This document shows, one piece after another, positions 27,997 through 38,035 of a DNA stretch of 64,000 bases. The notes under the pieces were generated by a model. The model saw only the letters and a program-made list of their open reading frames with translations, ran no database searches and was not told the DNA's origin. Origin of the DNA: Pandoraea sp. ASV26 (GTDB taxonomy: Bacteria; Pseudomonadota; Gammaproteobacteria; Burkholderiales; Burkholderiaceae); the NCBI RefSeq assembly GCF_016428915.1, contig NZ_JAELTP010000013.1, positions 20,118 to 84,117 of the forward strand. Direction: 5' to 3'. Both the position numbers and the translations under genes were made by a program. Every line of letters begins with the position of its first letter. Position 1 is the stretch's first letter.

Positions 27997-28827
27997 TTAC
28001 TGGCAGGCCGTGTTCTGTGCGTTGCGCAGGCGTACGGCTTCCGGAATCGGCACCACCGTGCGCAGCGACGGCGCGCCCTTCTCGAACAGGATCAACTCAC
28101 CGGGCTCGAAGGTCGTCCAGACTTCGTTGTCCGTGAGCGGCGCGGTGGCGATCACGGCGACACGATCGGCCGGCGTGGTGAACTTGGAGAAATCGATCTC
28201 CCAGTCGGCGTCGATCAGATGCGCCTTCGCGAACGGCCACTGGCGAGCGATGAAGTGCAGTCGCGTCGAGCAGTGCGCGACCAGCGCCTGGCCGTTCGAG
28301 AGCACGAAATTAAAGACGCCATGACGCGTGATCGTGCGCGTAATGTCCTCAATGGCGTGGAACAGCTCGTCGAGCGGCGGCTGTGAGCCCGGGAAGCGCT
28401 TGCGCAGGCCCTGCATGATGTCGCAGAAGGCGCGCTCGCTGTCGGTCGTCCCCACGGGCTGGTAGACGCCCGAGAGGAAAGGGTCATAGTCGTGCAGATC
28501 GCCGTTGTGCGCGAAGATCCAGTGGCGTCCCCAGAGCTCGCGCTGGAACGGATGGCAGTTCTCCAGCTCAACGACGCCTTGCGTCGCTTTGCGGATATGC
28601 GCGATGACGTTTTTGGACTTGATCGGGTATTTCTTCACCAATTCGGCGATGGGCGAGTTCGCCGCCGCCTGATGATCGATGAAAAGACGGCAGGCCTTGT
28701 CCTCGAAAAAGGCAATACCCCAGCCGTCAGCATGGTGATCCGTGCCCCCTCCACGCGCCGCGAAACCGGTAAATGAGAACGTGATATCGGTCGGTTCCGC
28801 GCAATTCATTGCGAGCAGTTGGCACAT
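27997..28827 (-). CDS. Class II glutamine amidotransferase (YafJ-like)
   Basis: 276-aa Ntn-hydrolase of the GATase type 2 family. With ATG 28827 the protein opens MCQLLAMN, putting the catalytic Cys at residue 2 as required; upstream in-frame codons would bury it. Other family features are [27 protein letters not shown] and the C-terminal [11 protein letters not shown]. It resembles E. coli YafJ, whose acceptor substrate is not firmly known. It is divergent from pyrC. Confidence 0.88.
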   Translation of the reverse strand: MCQLLAMNCAEPTDITFSFTGFAARGGGTDHHADGWGIAFFEDKACRLFIDHQAAANSPIAELVKKYPIKSKNVIAHIRKATQGVVELENCHPFQRELWGRHWIFAHNGDLHDYDPFLSGVYQPVGTTDSERAFCDIMQGLRKRFPGSQPPLDELFHAIEDITRTITRHGVFNFVLSNGQALVAHCSTRLHFIARQWPFAKAHLIDADWEIDFSKFTTPADRVAVIATAPLTDNEVWTTFEPGELILFEKGAPSLRTVVPIPEAVRLRNAQNTACQ

Positions 28828-29028
28828 GGACGGGTAAATCGAAGATTGGCTGCGCACGTCGTGTCTGAGCGCCGCTGCCGTTACAATATGGGGTTGCACA
28901 AGCATAGCACCGGCCTCTGTGCACGTACATTCCCGCCCAAGAAGTCCGTCGCGCCGACGCGTCACTCAGTCACCACGCCGCCGCGGTTTCATGGGCCAGC
29001 AGCCTCCCCAAGCCCCCGGAAAACGCCC

Positions 29029-30066
29029 ATGATCACCGAACTGACTATCACCCGCCCAGATGACTGGCACCTGCACGTGCGCGATGGCGACGTGCTCAAG
29101 AGCGTGCTGCCCGACACCGCCCGCCAGTTCGGCCGCGCGATCATCATGCCGAACCTCAAGCCGCCAGTCACCACGACCGAGCACGCGGCGGCGTATCGCG
29201 AGCGCATTCTCGCGGCACGTCCGGCGGGCAACACGTTCGAGCCGCTGATGACCCTGTACCTGACCGACAACACGCCCGCTGACGAGATCCGTCGCGCGAA
29301 GGCGTCGGGCTTCGTGCATGGCGTGAAGCTGTATCCGGCCGGTGCGACGACGAACTCGGACGCCGGCGTGACCGACCTGGCCAAGTGCCGCGGCGCGCTC
29401 GAGGCGATGCAGGACGTAGGGATGCCGCTGCTCGTGCACGGTGAAGTGACGAGCTCCGACATCGACATCTTCGACCGTGAAAAGGTCTTCATCGACAAGG
29501 TCATGTCGCCGCTGCGCCGCGATTTCCCGGGCCTCAAGGTCGTGTTCGAGCACATCACGACGAAGGACGCCGCCGAGTACGTCGCACAGGCCGACGGCCC
29601 CATCGCCGCGACGATCACCGCGCATCACCTGCTCTACAACCGCAACGCGATCTTCACGGGCGGGATTCGTCCGCATTACTACTGCCTGCCGGTGCTCAAG
29701 CGCGAGACGCATCGCGAAGCCCTCGTGAAGGCGGCAACGTCGGGGAGCGCCCGCTTCTTCCTGGGCACCGACAGCGCCCCGCACGCGCGGGGTGTGAAGG
29801 AAGCCGCCTGCGGCTGCGCGGGCTGCTACACGGCACTGCATGCGGTGGAGTTGTACGTCGAGGCGTTCGACAAGGCCAACGCGCTGGACAAGCTCGAAGG
29901 GTTCGCCAGCTTCCACGGCCCGGATTTCTACGAACTGCCGCGCAATACCGACAAGATCACGCTGGTGCGCGAAGATTGGGAACTGCCGGCCGAACTGCCG
30001 ATGGGGGATGCGACCGTGGTGCCGTTGCGCGCGGGTGAAGTCATCGGCTGGAAGCTCAAGGGTTGA
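29029..30066 (+). CDS. pyrC: Dihydroorotase
   Basis: 345-aa zinc amidohydrolase of the class II (PyrC) type; converts carbamoyl-aspartate to dihydroorotate in pyrimidine synthesis. Metal ligands are visible in WHLHVRDG (His14, His16), the carboxylated-Lys segment [15 protein letters not shown] (about 99), [15 protein letters not shown] and the catalytic Asp in [11 protein letters not shown] 29029 is preferred over more 5' codons in the divergent promoter region. The next gene overlaps or abuts its stop. Confidence 0.97.
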   Translation: MITELTITRPDDWHLHVRDGDVLKSVLPDTARQFGRAIIMPNLKPPVTTTEHAAAYRERILAARPAGNTFEPLMTLYLTDNTPADEIRRAKASGFVHGVKLYPAGATTNSDAGVTDLAKCRGALEAMQDVGMPLLVHGEVTSSDIDIFDREKVFIDKVMSPLRRDFPGLKVVFEHITTKDAAEYVAQADGPIAATITAHHLLYNRNAIFTGGIRPHYYCLPVLKRETHREALVKAATSGSARFFLGTDSAPHARGVKEAACGCAGCYTALHAVELYVEAFDKANALDKLEGFASFHGPDFYELPRNTDKITLVREDWELPAELPMGDATVVPLRAGEVIGWKLKG

Positions 30067-30068
30067 GG

Positions 30069-30902
30069 GTGGACGGCGCCCTCGCGCCTTCGGTGCCCGG
30101 GATGTGCGAGGGGTCCGGCCTGCCGGAGATCGATTGGCGGGCACCGTGGTTCGAGGCCGTCGCGCAACGAGGGCAGGACGCATTGGCGCACGGCGACTGG
30201 CGCGAGGCGCTGTCGGCACACGCCAATGCGGCCGGGTTGGTGAGCGGGCAGGGACGAGCGCTTCGCTTCGTCGCGCAGGAGGATCTGCCTGCCGCCACGG
30301 CTTACGAGGCGTTCATTGCGGCCACGGGCGGCGTTCCCACACGCCGGAACCTGCACGACTTCTTCAACGCGCTGATCTGGTTGACCTATCCGCGAGCCAA
30401 GGCGGCGCTCAACGCGCGTCAGGCGGCGGCCATCGCGGCGCAAGGCGTGCAGGCCACACGCGGTGCCACGCGCGACGCGGCGACCGTGTTCGATGAGAAC
30501 GCCGTCCTCTTCGCCTGTAGCGACGCCGCGCCTGGCGAAGCGCTGCGGGCCTTCGACTGGCAAACCCTCTTCGTGACGCGCCGCGCCGACTGGGGCCGCA
30601 TCTGCGAAGTCCAGCCTTTCGGACATGCCTTGCTGGAAAAGCTTGTCGCACCGTACAAATCGGTGACGGCGCACGCCTGGATCGTGGACGTTCCCCCGGC
30701 GTATTTCGGTTGGACGCCGCCCGAGCGTCGCGCCTGGCTCGACGGCCAGATCGCGCCGATGCTTGCCAGCGGGTCGTGGACCACGCGTGATTTCGCGCCT
30801 TTGCCGGTGCTGGGGATTCCCGGCTGGTGCCCGGCCAACGACGATCCTTCGTACTATCTTGACCGGTCGGTCTTTCGACCGGGGCGGCGGCAAAAGGCTT
30901 GA
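30069..30902 (+). CDS. DUF3025 family protein
   Basis: About 277 aa; a conserved proteobacterial protein with no known function. Family features are an N-terminal IDWRAPWF, LRFVAQEDLPAATAYEAFI, GGVPTRRNLHDFFNALIWLTYPRAKAAL and the C-terminal LPVLGIPGWCPANDD. The start is uncertain: GTG 30069 has AAGGG six bases upstream and is coupled to the pyrC stop, while ATG 30102 would lose 11 residues before the first conserved block. No signal peptide or membrane segment. Confidence 0.82.
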   Translation: MDGALAPSVPGMCEGSGLPEIDWRAPWFEAVAQRGQDALAHGDWREALSAHANAAGLVSGQGRALRFVAQEDLPAATAYEAFIAATGGVPTRRNLHDFFNALIWLTYPRAKAALNARQAAAIAAQGVQATRGATRDAATVFDENAVLFACSDAAPGEALRAFDWQTLFVTRRADWGRICEVQPFGHALLEKLVAPYKSVTAHAWIVDVPPAYFGWTPPERRAWLDGQIAPMLASGSWTTRDFAPLPVLGIPGWCPANDDPSYYLDRSVFRPGRRQKA

Positions 30903-31000
30903 TAACGCGGTCCGGGCGTGGCTCGGGCGTGATTCGGGCGTGATTCGGTCACGCCGGCGTACGGGCAACGACGGTGGTCCGCGTGATACACTTCGGCCCG

Positions 31001-31408
<408 letters not shown>

Positions 31409-31424
31409 CATCCCAATAAAACGC

Positions 31425-31449
31425 AAAAGGCTCCCACCGGGAGCCTTTT
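31425..31449. terminator. Bidirectional terminator between rnpB and the OsmC gene
   Basis: AAAAGGCTCCC-ACC-GGGAGCCTTTT is a perfect 11-bp stem with A and T tracts at both ends, between convergent transcription units. Confidence 0.92.
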
Positions 31450-31477
31450 GTGCTTCAACCCTCAGACGCGACGAATC

Positions 31478-31900
31478 TCAGCCTTCGACGATCTCGACGC
31501 TATGCGTGAGCTCTGCCGTCTTGGCGAGCATGATCGACGCCGAGCAATACTTGTCGTGCGAGAGCGTCACGGCGCGCTCCACCGTGGCCGGGTTCAGGTT
31601 GCGGCCCGTGACGGTGAAGTGGAAGTGAATCTTGGTGAAGACCTTCGGGTCTTCGCTCGCGCGCTCGGCCTTGAGCGTGACGCTGCAATCCTTCACTTCG
31701 GCGCGGCTCTTCTTGAGGATCAGCACTACGTCGTATGCGGTGCAGCCGCCGGTGCCGACCAGCAGCATCTCCATCGGACGCGGTGCCTGATTGTGTCCGC
31801 CGCCTTCCGGCGCGCCATCCATCGCGACGATGTGGCCGCTACCCGTCTGTGCGACGAAGGCCATGCCATCCTGGCCCATCCAACTCACCTTGCATTCCAT
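31478..31900 (-). CDS. OsmC family protein (YhfA-like)
   Basis: 140-aa OsmC/Ohr-fold protein. The two redox cysteines are visible: GTGGCTAYDV (about residue 52) and SHDKYCSASIML (about 120), the pattern of OsmC-type peroxide or hydroperoxide reductases. The opening MECKVSWMG matches the YhfA-like subgroup, whose substrate is not defined. ATG 31900 is chosen; the frame is open upstream to 31990 but the extra 30 residues are not family-like. Confidence 0.9.
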   Translation of the reverse strand: MECKVSWMGQDGMAFVAQTGSGHIVAMDGAPEGGGHNQAPRPMEMLLVGTGGCTAYDVVLILKKSRAEVKDCSVTLKAERASEDPKVFTKIHFHFTVTGRNLNPATVERAVTLSHDKYCSASIMLAKTAELTHSVEIVEG

Positions 31901-32205
31901 ATTTTGAAACCCCGATATCCCGTTCAAGCAAAAATTGTAGCGGCTTCCGCAAACCTGCGTACGATGCCGCCTGCAAACCCTGGAAGCCATCTCGATTGGC
32001 CCCGGTTGCTGCGTCGCAATATTGGCGCTTTTTTGATCGGGCTCTCAGAGGGATAAACCCTAAATTTAGATGTTGGGCTCTACTCGCGCGGGTAATGCAG
32101 GCGTCTTTTCGTCTGTAAGTGATTGATTTTTATTGAAACACTGCCAGATTGCTCATTTGTTAATCATTTCATATCGTGGTGTTGTATTTCGCACTATAAA
32201 TTTTC
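31901..32205. other. AT-rich intergenic region
   Basis: About 300 bases between the OsmC start and the small-RNA promoter, clearly more AT-rich from about 32050 on than the coding sequence around it. I see no supported gene. Confidence 0.5.
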
Positions 32206-32234
32206 TTGCATCGCACCATCTCGTTTGCTAGACT
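32206..32234 (+). promoter_or_regulatory. Sigma-70 promoter of the putative small RNA
   Basis: TTGCAT, a 17-base spacer, then TAGACT preceded by TGC (extended -10). Predicted start near 32241. Confidence 0.7.
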
Positions 32235-32240
32235 TCAGTC

Positions 32241-32337
32241 ATTGGTTGTTGTGCTTCACAGCAACGCTGCAAGTGTCTCCTCCACCCTCCTCCTTTGGTG
32301 GATTTAACCCGGACCCATGAGGTTCGGGTTTTTTTTT
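32241..32337 (+). ncRNA. Putative small RNA with anti-Shine-Dalgarno loop
   Basis: About 97 nt between a good promoter and a strong terminator. Hairpin 1 (32245-32265) has a 9-bp stem with loop CTT. Hairpin 2 (32281-32302) has stem TCCACC/GGTGGA and a 10-base loop CTCCTCCTTT, which reproduces the anti-Shine-Dalgarno end of 16S rRNA; a second CTCCTCC precedes the stem. Hairpin 3 (32306-32330) has a 10-bp stem followed by nine T. No frame of useful length lies inside. From memory, a betaproteobacterial toxic small RNA family with anti-SD character has been described; I could not check membership. Confidence 0.7.
32306..32337 (+). terminator. Rho-independent terminator of the putative small RNA
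   Basis: AACCCGGACC / GGTTCGGGTT stem (one G-T pair), loop CATGA, then nine T. No protein gene precedes it, which is why an RNA gene is inferred. Confidence 0.9.
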
Positions 32338-32370
32338 GTGCCGCCGAAAAAGCGGTTTGCCGGCAACGGT

Positions 32371-32399
32371 TTACCGGTGGGTGGTTTTTTCTGTATAAT
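32371..32399 (+). promoter_or_regulatory. Sigma-70 promoter of rplM-rpsI
   Basis: TTACCG, 17-base spacer, consensus TATAAT with TG extension. Start near 32406 leaves a leader of about 148 bases with a hairpin GCTTTTCC / GGAAAAAGC at 32405-32433, a possible site of L13 autoregulation. Confidence 0.75.
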
Positions 32400-32553
32400 C
32401 AACGGCTTTTCCGGAAATGCCCGCGGAAAAAGCATCAGGGAGAGCCTGCAAGCACAGGACTGCGCCATGCGACACCAAAATCGCAAGGACGCGGCCGGCA
32501 GACAAGCAGGAAGTTGGTGTTAATGGGGCAAATGCATTTTATTTGGATCGATC

Positions 32554-32982
32554 ATGAAAACGTTTTCCGCTAAGCCGGCAGAGGTGACGCGCGAATGGTT
32601 TGTGATTGACGCGACGGACAAAGTCCTCGGCCGTGTCGCCAGCGAAGTGGCACGCCGTCTGCGCGGCAAACACAAACCGGAATTCACGCCGCACGTTGAC
32701 ACGGGTGATTACATCATCATCGTCAATGCTGCCAAGCTGAAAGTTACGGGCGCAAAGCAAACCGACAAGAAGTACTACCGTCACACGGGTTACCCGGGCG
32801 GTATCTACGAAACCACGTTTGGCAAGATGCAAGAGCGTTTCCCGGGCCGTGCGCTCGAGAAAGCCGTGAAGGGCATGCTGCCGAAGGGTCCGCTGGGCTA
32901 CGCGATGATCAAGAAGCTGAAGGTTTACGCCGACGGTAACCATCCGCACGAAGCACAGCAACCGAAGTCGCTCGAGATCTAA
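32554..32982 (+). CDS. rplM: 50S ribosomal protein L13
   Basis: 142 aa, the normal bacterial L13 length. Conserved opening MKTFSAKP, then [31 protein letters not shown] and [17 protein letters not shown]. It is an early-assembling large-subunit protein that contacts 23S rRNA; in E. coli L13 represses its own operon. rpsI follows after 9 bases, the universal rplM-rpsI order. Confidence 0.99.
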   Translation: MKTFSAKPAEVTREWFVIDATDKVLGRVASEVARRLRGKHKPEFTPHVDTGDYIIIVNAAKLKVTGAKQTDKKYYRHTGYPGGIYETTFGKMQERFPGRALEKAVKGMLPKGPLGYAMIKKLKVYADGNHPHEAQQPKSLEI

Positions 32983-32991
32983 GGGCCAGCC

Positions 32992-33387
32992 ATGTTCAAA
33001 AACGATTGGAATTACGGCACCGGCCGTCGCAAGAGCGCTGTGGCTCGTGTGTTCATCAAGGCTGGCAAGGGCGACATCGTCGTCAATGGCAAGCCGATCA
33101 AAGAGTACTTTGCTCGTGAAACGTCGCTGATGATCGTTCGTCAGCCGCTCGAGCTGACCAACCACGCTGAAACGTTCGACATCAAGGTCAACGTTTCGGG
33201 CGGCGGTGAAACGGGTCAGGCTGGTGCGGTTCGTCACGGTATCACCCGCGCACTGATCGACTACGACGCGACGCTCAAGCCGACGCTGTCGACCGCAGGC
33301 TTCGTGACTCGCGATGCCCGTGAAGTCGAACGTAAGAAGGTTGGTCTGCACAAGGCCCGCCGTCGCAAGCAATTCTCGAAGCGTTAA
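32992..33387 (+). CDS. rpsI: 30S ribosomal protein S9
   Basis: 131 aa. Conserved [20 protein letters not shown] near the N terminus, [16 protein letters not shown] in the middle, and the basic C-terminal tail ending [11 protein letters not shown], whose final Arg contacts P-site tRNA. Cotranscribed with rplM and followed by a terminator. Confidence 0.99.
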   Translation: MFKNDWNYGTGRRKSAVARVFIKAGKGDIVVNGKPIKEYFARETSLMIVRQPLELTNHAETFDIKVNVSGGGETGQAGAVRHGITRALIDYDATLKPTLSTAGFVTRDAREVERKKVGLHKARRRKQFSKR

Positions 33388-33430
33388 TCGCCCGAGTGCT
33401 TGTGGGCACCTGCCTCTGGCAGGTGCAGAG

Positions 33431-33456
33431 AAAGGCCGCCTCGCGCGGCCTTTTTT
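33431..33456 (+). terminator. Rho-independent terminator after rpsI
   Basis: AAAGGCCGC-CTCGC-GCGGCCTTT followed by a T-rich run. Confidence 0.92.
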
Positions 33457-33569
33457 CTTTTTTTCGCCCGTTTTGCCTGCGCGAAGCGGGAATGCGGTCG
33501 GTGCGTCACTGTCTCACGCGCGTCGTGGAAGCTTGATAGAATCGCGGTTCCGATTGAAAGGGGTAGGAC

Positions 33570-34613
33570 ATGGTCAAGGTAGGTATCGTAGGCGGCACCG
33601 GCTATACCGGTGTGGAGCTGCTCCGTTTGCTGGCGCAGCACCCGGAGGTGCAGTTGACGGCGATTACCTCGCGAAAGGAATCGGGTACGCCGGTCGCCGA
33701 TATGTATCCGAACCTGCGAGGTCGTGTCGACCTGGCGTTTTGCTCGCCCGATGATGCCCGTCTGACCGATTGCGACGTGGTGTTCTTCGCCACCCCGCAC
33801 GGCGTTGCCATGGCCCAGGCGCGCGAGCTGCTCGCCGCCGGCGTGCGCGTGATCGACCTGGCGGCGGACTTCCGCCTGAAGGACACCGCAACGTTCGAGA
33901 AGTGGTACGGCATGCCTCACGCCTGCCCGGACATTCTCGAGGAAGCCGTGTACGGCCTGCCCGAGATCAATCGCGAGCAGATCAAGAGCGCCCGCGTGAT
34001 CGGTCTGCCGGGGTGCTACCCGACGTCCGTGCAACTGGGCTACGCGCCGCTGTTTGCCGGTGGCCGCAAGCTGGTCGATCCGAAGCACCTGATTGCAGAC
34101 GCCAAGTCGGGCGCGAGCGGCGCCGGCCGCAAGGGTGAGACGTCGCTGATCCTCGCGGAGACCGCCGACAACTTCAAGGCTTACGGCGTGAAGGGGCATC
34201 GCCACCATCCGGAAATCAAGCAGGGTCTCGAGGCGATTGCGGGCTACGAGGTCGGTCTGACGTTCGTGCCGCATCTGCTGCCGACGATCCGTGGCATTCA
34301 CTCGACGCTTTACGCGACGATCTTGCCTGAAGCCCGCGACACCGATTTCCAGGCGCTGTTCGAAACGTATTACGCTGGCGAGCCGTTCGTGGACGTGCTG
34401 CCGGCCGGTTCGATGCCGGAAACGCGCTGGGTGCGCGCATCGAATTATGTCCGCATGGCGGTGCATCGCCCGGGCAATGAAGACACGCTGGTGATCCTCG
34501 TGGTCGAGGACAATCTGGTCAAGGGCGCGTCCGGTCAGGGCGTGCAGTGTATGAACCTGATGTTCGGCTTGCCGGAGAACATGGGCCTGACCCATATTCC
34601 TGTACTGCCGTAA
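33570..34613 (+). CDS. argC: N-acetyl-gamma-glutamyl-phosphate reductase
   Basis: 347-aa NADP-dependent enzyme, third step of arginine synthesis. N-terminal Rossmann motif [17 protein letters not shown]; the catalytic Cys149 is in [10 protein letters not shown]; the later block [10 protein letters not shown] is typical. Length agrees with the long type 1 class. It stands alone between rpsI and erpA, the usual Burkholderiaceae position. Confidence 0.98.
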   Translation: MVKVGIVGGTGYTGVELLRLLAQHPEVQLTAITSRKESGTPVADMYPNLRGRVDLAFCSPDDARLTDCDVVFFATPHGVAMAQARELLAAGVRVIDLAADFRLKDTATFEKWYGMPHACPDILEEAVYGLPEINREQIKSARVIGLPGCYPTSVQLGYAPLFAGGRKLVDPKHLIADAKSGASGAGRKGETSLILAETADNFKAYGVKGHRHHPEIKQGLEAIAGYEVGLTFVPHLLPTIRGIHSTLYATILPEARDTDFQALFETYYAGEPFVDVLPAGSMPETRWVRASNYVRMAVHRPGNEDTLVILVVEDNLVKGASGQGVQCMNLMFGLPENMGLTHIPVLP

Positions 34614-34707
34614 CGGTATTTATCGCCCCTAAACCCTTGATTTTTCGATCATCGGTGCAATTTCAGAATAGGGGATACAATGATACCGAAGCAAATTTTG
34701 GAGTCTT

Positions 34708-35076
34708 ATGATGAACGCACCGCTTGAGGCTGCAGTCACGGAAATGCCCGCATTCCTGGTCTTTACTGACAGCGCTGCGGACAAGGTCAAGCAACTGATC
34801 GACGAAGAAGGCAACCCTGAGCTGAAACTGCGCGTTTTCGTGCAGGGCGGCGGTTGCTCCGGCTTTCAGTATGGTTTCACCTTCGACGAAGATGTCAACG
34901 AAGACGATACCGTGCTCGACAAGAACGGCGTGTCGCTGCTGATCGACTCGATGAGCTATCAATACCTCGTCGGCGCCGAGATTGACTATAAAGAAGACAT
35001 CAACGGCGCGCAGTTCGTGATCAAGAACCCGAACGCATCCACGACCTGTGGCTGCGGTTCTTCGTTCTCGGTCTGA
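34708..35076 (+). CDS. erpA: Iron-sulfur cluster insertion protein ErpA
   Basis: 122-aa A-type carrier that delivers Fe-S clusters to apo-enzymes, including isoprenoid pathway enzymes. The three conserved cysteines are present: Cys50 in [10 protein letters not shown] and Cys114/Cys116 in [11 protein letters not shown]. Two consecutive ATG codons (34708, 34711) make the exact start ambiguous by one residue. A terminator follows. Confidence 0.95.
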   Translation: MMNAPLEAAVTEMPAFLVFTDSAADKVKQLIDEEGNPELKLRVFVQGGGCSGFQYGFTFDEDVNEDDTVLDKNGVSLLIDSMSYQYLVGAEIDYKEDINGAQFVIKNPNASTTCGCGSSFSV

Positions 35077-35109
35077 GCCGCAGACAGCCGTATTCGAACG
35101 TAGTAAGAG

Positions 35110-35133
35110 AAAGGGCCCGCAAGGGCCCTTTTC
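35110..35133. terminator. Terminator after erpA (convergent with anmK)
   Basis: AAAGGGCCC-GCAA-GGGCCCTTT stem followed by TCTCTTTTCTC; usable for both directions. Confidence 0.88.
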
Positions 35134-35208
35134 TCTTTTCTCGTTGACTCGTTAGTGTCGCGTTGGTGTTGCGCTATTGCCGCGCTTTGGGCGCGTTGCT
35201 TGCGTCGC

Positions 35209-36357
35209 TCAATGCGGGTAGATCGCGCCAAGAATGCGCAGACCCTTTGCGCCGGTGACGGACGGCAGGTTCCCCGGTCTCCGGGCCAGACATTGCTCGG
35301 CGAGCCATGCGAACGCGCGGGCTTCGACCTGATGTGGGGGCACGCCGAGGGCGTCGGTCGTCGCCACGGTCACACCCGGCAAGCGGGTGGCGATGGCTTG
35401 CATGAGCGCATGGTTGCGTGTGCCGCCACCGCACGCGTAAAAGCCCCGACAGTCGGGTGCATAGCGCAACACGTCGTCGGCGACGCACTGCGCGGTCAGG
35501 GCGACGAGTGTCGCTTGCACATCCACCGGCGACACGCCCGGGAAGGCGGCCAGATGCGTGTCCAGCCACTTGGCGTGGAACAGGTCGCGGCCAGTGCTTT
35601 TCGGAGGCGTTTGGCGGAAGTAGGGTTCGCTGAGCAGGGCGGCGAGCAGGGCGTCGTTGACATGCCCGCTGGCCCCCCAGGCGCCGCCATCGTCGTAGGG
35701 CTTGCCGAGATGGCGTGCCGCCCAGCCGTCGAGCAGCGCATTGCCCGGACCGCAGTCGAAGCCCGAAACCGGTCGGCCGGACGCCGCCGAAGGCAGGATC
35801 GTCACATTGCTGATGCCGCCAAGATTGCAGACCACGCGCGTTTGCCCCGCCTCCGAAAATACGGCTTGGTGATAAGCGGGCACGAGCGGTGCGCCCTGAC
35901 CACCGGCCGCAACGTCCCGGCTGCGGATGTCGGCAACGACGTCGATGCCGGTCAACTCGGCGAGCAGCGCGGGGGCATTGAGCTGGCGTGTATAGCCCAC
36001 ACCGTCGAATTCTCCCGGACGATGACGGATCGTCTGCCCATGGGCGCCAATGGCTGCAACGGCCGATGCCGGCAACCCGGCGACGCTCAGCAACTCGCGC
36101 ACGCAGTCCGCATAGACGCGCACCAGCGCGTTTGCCGCCAACGCCTCGCGATGCAACTCGTTTTCCGAAGGCGCTTGCAGCACCATCAGCGTCTCACGCA
36201 GGTCGTTCGGGAACGGGAGATAGGCTTGCGCGAGCACCCTGCCATCTGCCGATGCAACGAGCACGCCGTCGACGCCATCGAGGCTGGTGCCGGACATCAG
36301 GCCGATGAAATGGGAGGGGGAGCCCGCAGAGGCGTTGTGACGAGCGATGTCGGTCAT
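35209..36357 (-). CDS. anmK: Anhydro-N-acetylmuramic acid kinase
   Basis: 382-aa ASKHA-fold kinase in peptidoglycan recycling; converts 1,6-anhydro-MurNAc to MurNAc-6-phosphate. Family segments are [38 protein letters not shown] and [13 protein letters not shown] 36357 is selected; an in-frame extension to 36396 adds 13 unconserved residues. It sits next to an M23 peptidase gene of the same direction, a sensible cell-wall pairing. Confidence 0.96.
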   Translation of the reverse strand: MTDIARHNASAGSPSHFIGLMSGTSLDGVDGVLVASADGRVLAQAYLPFPNDLRETLMVLQAPSENELHREALAANALVRVYADCVRELLSVAGLPASAVAAIGAHGQTIRHRPGEFDGVGYTRQLNAPALLAELTGIDVVADIRSRDVAAGGQGAPLVPAYHQAVFSEAGQTRVVCNLGGISNVTILPSAASGRPVSGFDCGPGNALLDGWAARHLGKPYDDGGAWGASGHVNDALLAALLSEPYFRQTPPKSTGRDLFHAKWLDTHLAAFPGVSPVDVQATLVALTAQCVADDVLRYAPDCRGFYACGGGTRNHALMQAIATRLPGVTVATTDALGVPPHQVEARAFAWLAEQCLARRPGNLPSVTGAKGLRILGAIYPH

Positions 36358-36464
36358 GTGAGGAGCGCGAGCGCGCGGGGAGCCGAAGAAATCCATTCCT
36401 CGCCGGCGGGGCAGACCTGTGGGTCACACATGTTTGCCCCGCGCGGCGCGGTTTCCAGCATACC

Positions 36465-37838
36465 TCAATCGCGCTCGGCGACTTGCACGGTGCGCATCAG
36501 GTCGATGCGCTTGAGCAGGTTCTCGGCGTACATGTCGAACGCCTTCAGGCGCGTGCCCGAGAGCGGTGCGACGGCCGCCACATCCGTCGAGAACGGGTTG
36601 CGCGGAACGCCTTTGTAGCGCAGTTCGTAATGCAGATGCGGGCCCGTCGCCCAGCCCGTCTGACCGACGAAACCGATGACTTGGCCCTGCGTGACACGCG
36701 TGCCGGCCTTCATGCCCTGACCGAAGCCGGACAAGTGGGCGTAACGCGTCTGATAGTTGCCTGCGTGATCGATCTCGACCAGATTGCCGTAGCCGTTCTG
36801 CGTGCCGACGAACTTGACGACGCCATCACCCGCGGCAAACACGCGCGTGCCGACGGGCGCTGCCAGATCCACGCCTTCGTGTTTCTTCCACTTGTGCTGG
36901 AACGGATGCTCGCGCCCGCCGAACGCGGACGAAATCCGCGAAAACTCGACGGGCGTGCGCAGGAATGCCTGCTTCAGGTTGCGGCCGTCAAAGCCGTAGT
37001 ACGCGCCGCCGGGCGCACCCTGCGGATCGGCGTACCAGATGGCCTGATGCGTCTTGCCCTGATTGATGAATTCGATGGCGAGCACGCGGCCGGTGCGAAC
37101 GGTGCGATCCTGCTGCTTGATCACTTCATACACCATGCGGAAGCGGTCGCCGCGGCGCACGTCGCGCTGGAAGTTGATCACGCCGGAGAAGATGTTCACC
37201 ATCTGCGCGACGACGGCGTCGGGCACGCCCGCATCGTCCATCGCGGTGAAGAAGTTGCCCGCAATGGCACCGGAGCGCATGGCCCATTCGGTGTCGTTGG
37301 CAAGCTGATCCATGCGCGCGCGCAGGCGGCCGGCGTCATTGCGCTCGATCACCAGTTGCTGGGCCGCCGCGCCGCTCGTCGACAGCACCGTGGAGAGCGA
37401 AACGAGCTTGCCGTCTTCGTCGGTCTCGGCCTGCACGACCTGCCCCGGGGGCACGCCGATCAGACGCCGGGCGACGGCGTTCTCGCGGATGAAGCGCTCG
37501 GCGGCGGGGTCCTGGATCGACAGCCGCGAGAGCATGTCGCCAAGGGTTTCGCCGCGCCGCAGCGCCACTTGGTGGATAAAGGTCTGAGACTGCGCGTCGA
37601 GCTGCTGAATCTGTTTGGCCAGATCGGGAAAGGTAAGCGGCAACGTCACGCTCGCCCCGTTGCGCGCCGCTTCGGGCACCATGGGTGCCACGCCGAAAGC
37701 GGTCACCATTCCCAACGTCAGGGCCGAACCGACCGTCGCCACGATTTGCACCTTTCTGCGACGGTGCTTCGGCTGCGTGGGGTCGATCAGGGTCAGCAGT
37801 TCACGCGCAAAAAAATCACGGAGTTTTGGCCACATCAC
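36465..37838 (-). CDS. M23 family metallopeptidase (DD-endopeptidase-like)
   Basis: 457-aa membrane-anchored cell-wall hydrolase. A cytoplasmic N terminus and one TM helix (about 30-52) lead to a LysM/OapA-like middle region (GETLGDMLSRLSIQ) and the C-terminal LytM/M23 domain with zinc ligands in HEGVDLAAP and HLHYELRY (about 330-430). It resembles E. coli MepM, which cleaves peptide crosslinks during growth. The order anmK - M23 - tyrS - dtd is common in Burkholderiales. It is divergent from tyrS. Confidence 0.92.
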   Translation of the reverse strand: MMWPKLRDFFARELLTLIDPTQPKHRRRKVQIVATVGSALTLGMVTAFGVAPMVPEAARNGASVTLPLTFPDLAKQIQQLDAQSQTFIHQVALRRGETLGDMLSRLSIQDPAAERFIRENAVARRLIGVPPGQVVQAETDEDGKLVSLSTVLSTSGAAAQQLVIERNDAGRLRARMDQLANDTEWAMRSGAIAGNFFTAMDDAGVPDAVVAQMVNIFSGVINFQRDVRRGDRFRMVYEVIKQQDRTVRTGRVLAIEFINQGKTHQAIWYADPQGAPGGAYYGFDGRNLKQAFLRTPVEFSRISSAFGGREHPFQHKWKKHEGVDLAAPVGTRVFAAGDGVVKFVGTQNGYGNLVEIDHAGNYQTRYAHLSGFGQGMKAGTRVTQGQVIGFVGQTGWATGPHLHYELRYKGVPRNPFSTDVAAVAPLSGTRLKAFDMYAENLLKRIDLMRTVQVAERD

Positions 37839-38035
37839 GTAAAATTCTGCGCAACTTACGAAAAAAGCCCGGGCGGAGCGACACGCTTCGAGATTGCCTG
37901 CCGGAATTTGCGGGGCAACCCGGCGTCGCTTCGGCCCGAGCCGAGAATTGAGCCGCGATTATAGCAGACCCACCGTGGCCTCCGCCTTTACTGACTGTTT
38001 AAGGGAAACCCTGAGCCAGTCTGGACAATGATGTT

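Noticed and set aside
30928..30949. Tandem 11-base direct repeat before rnpB
   Set aside because: Only two copies (CGGGCGTGATT); too little to call a repeat element or operator.
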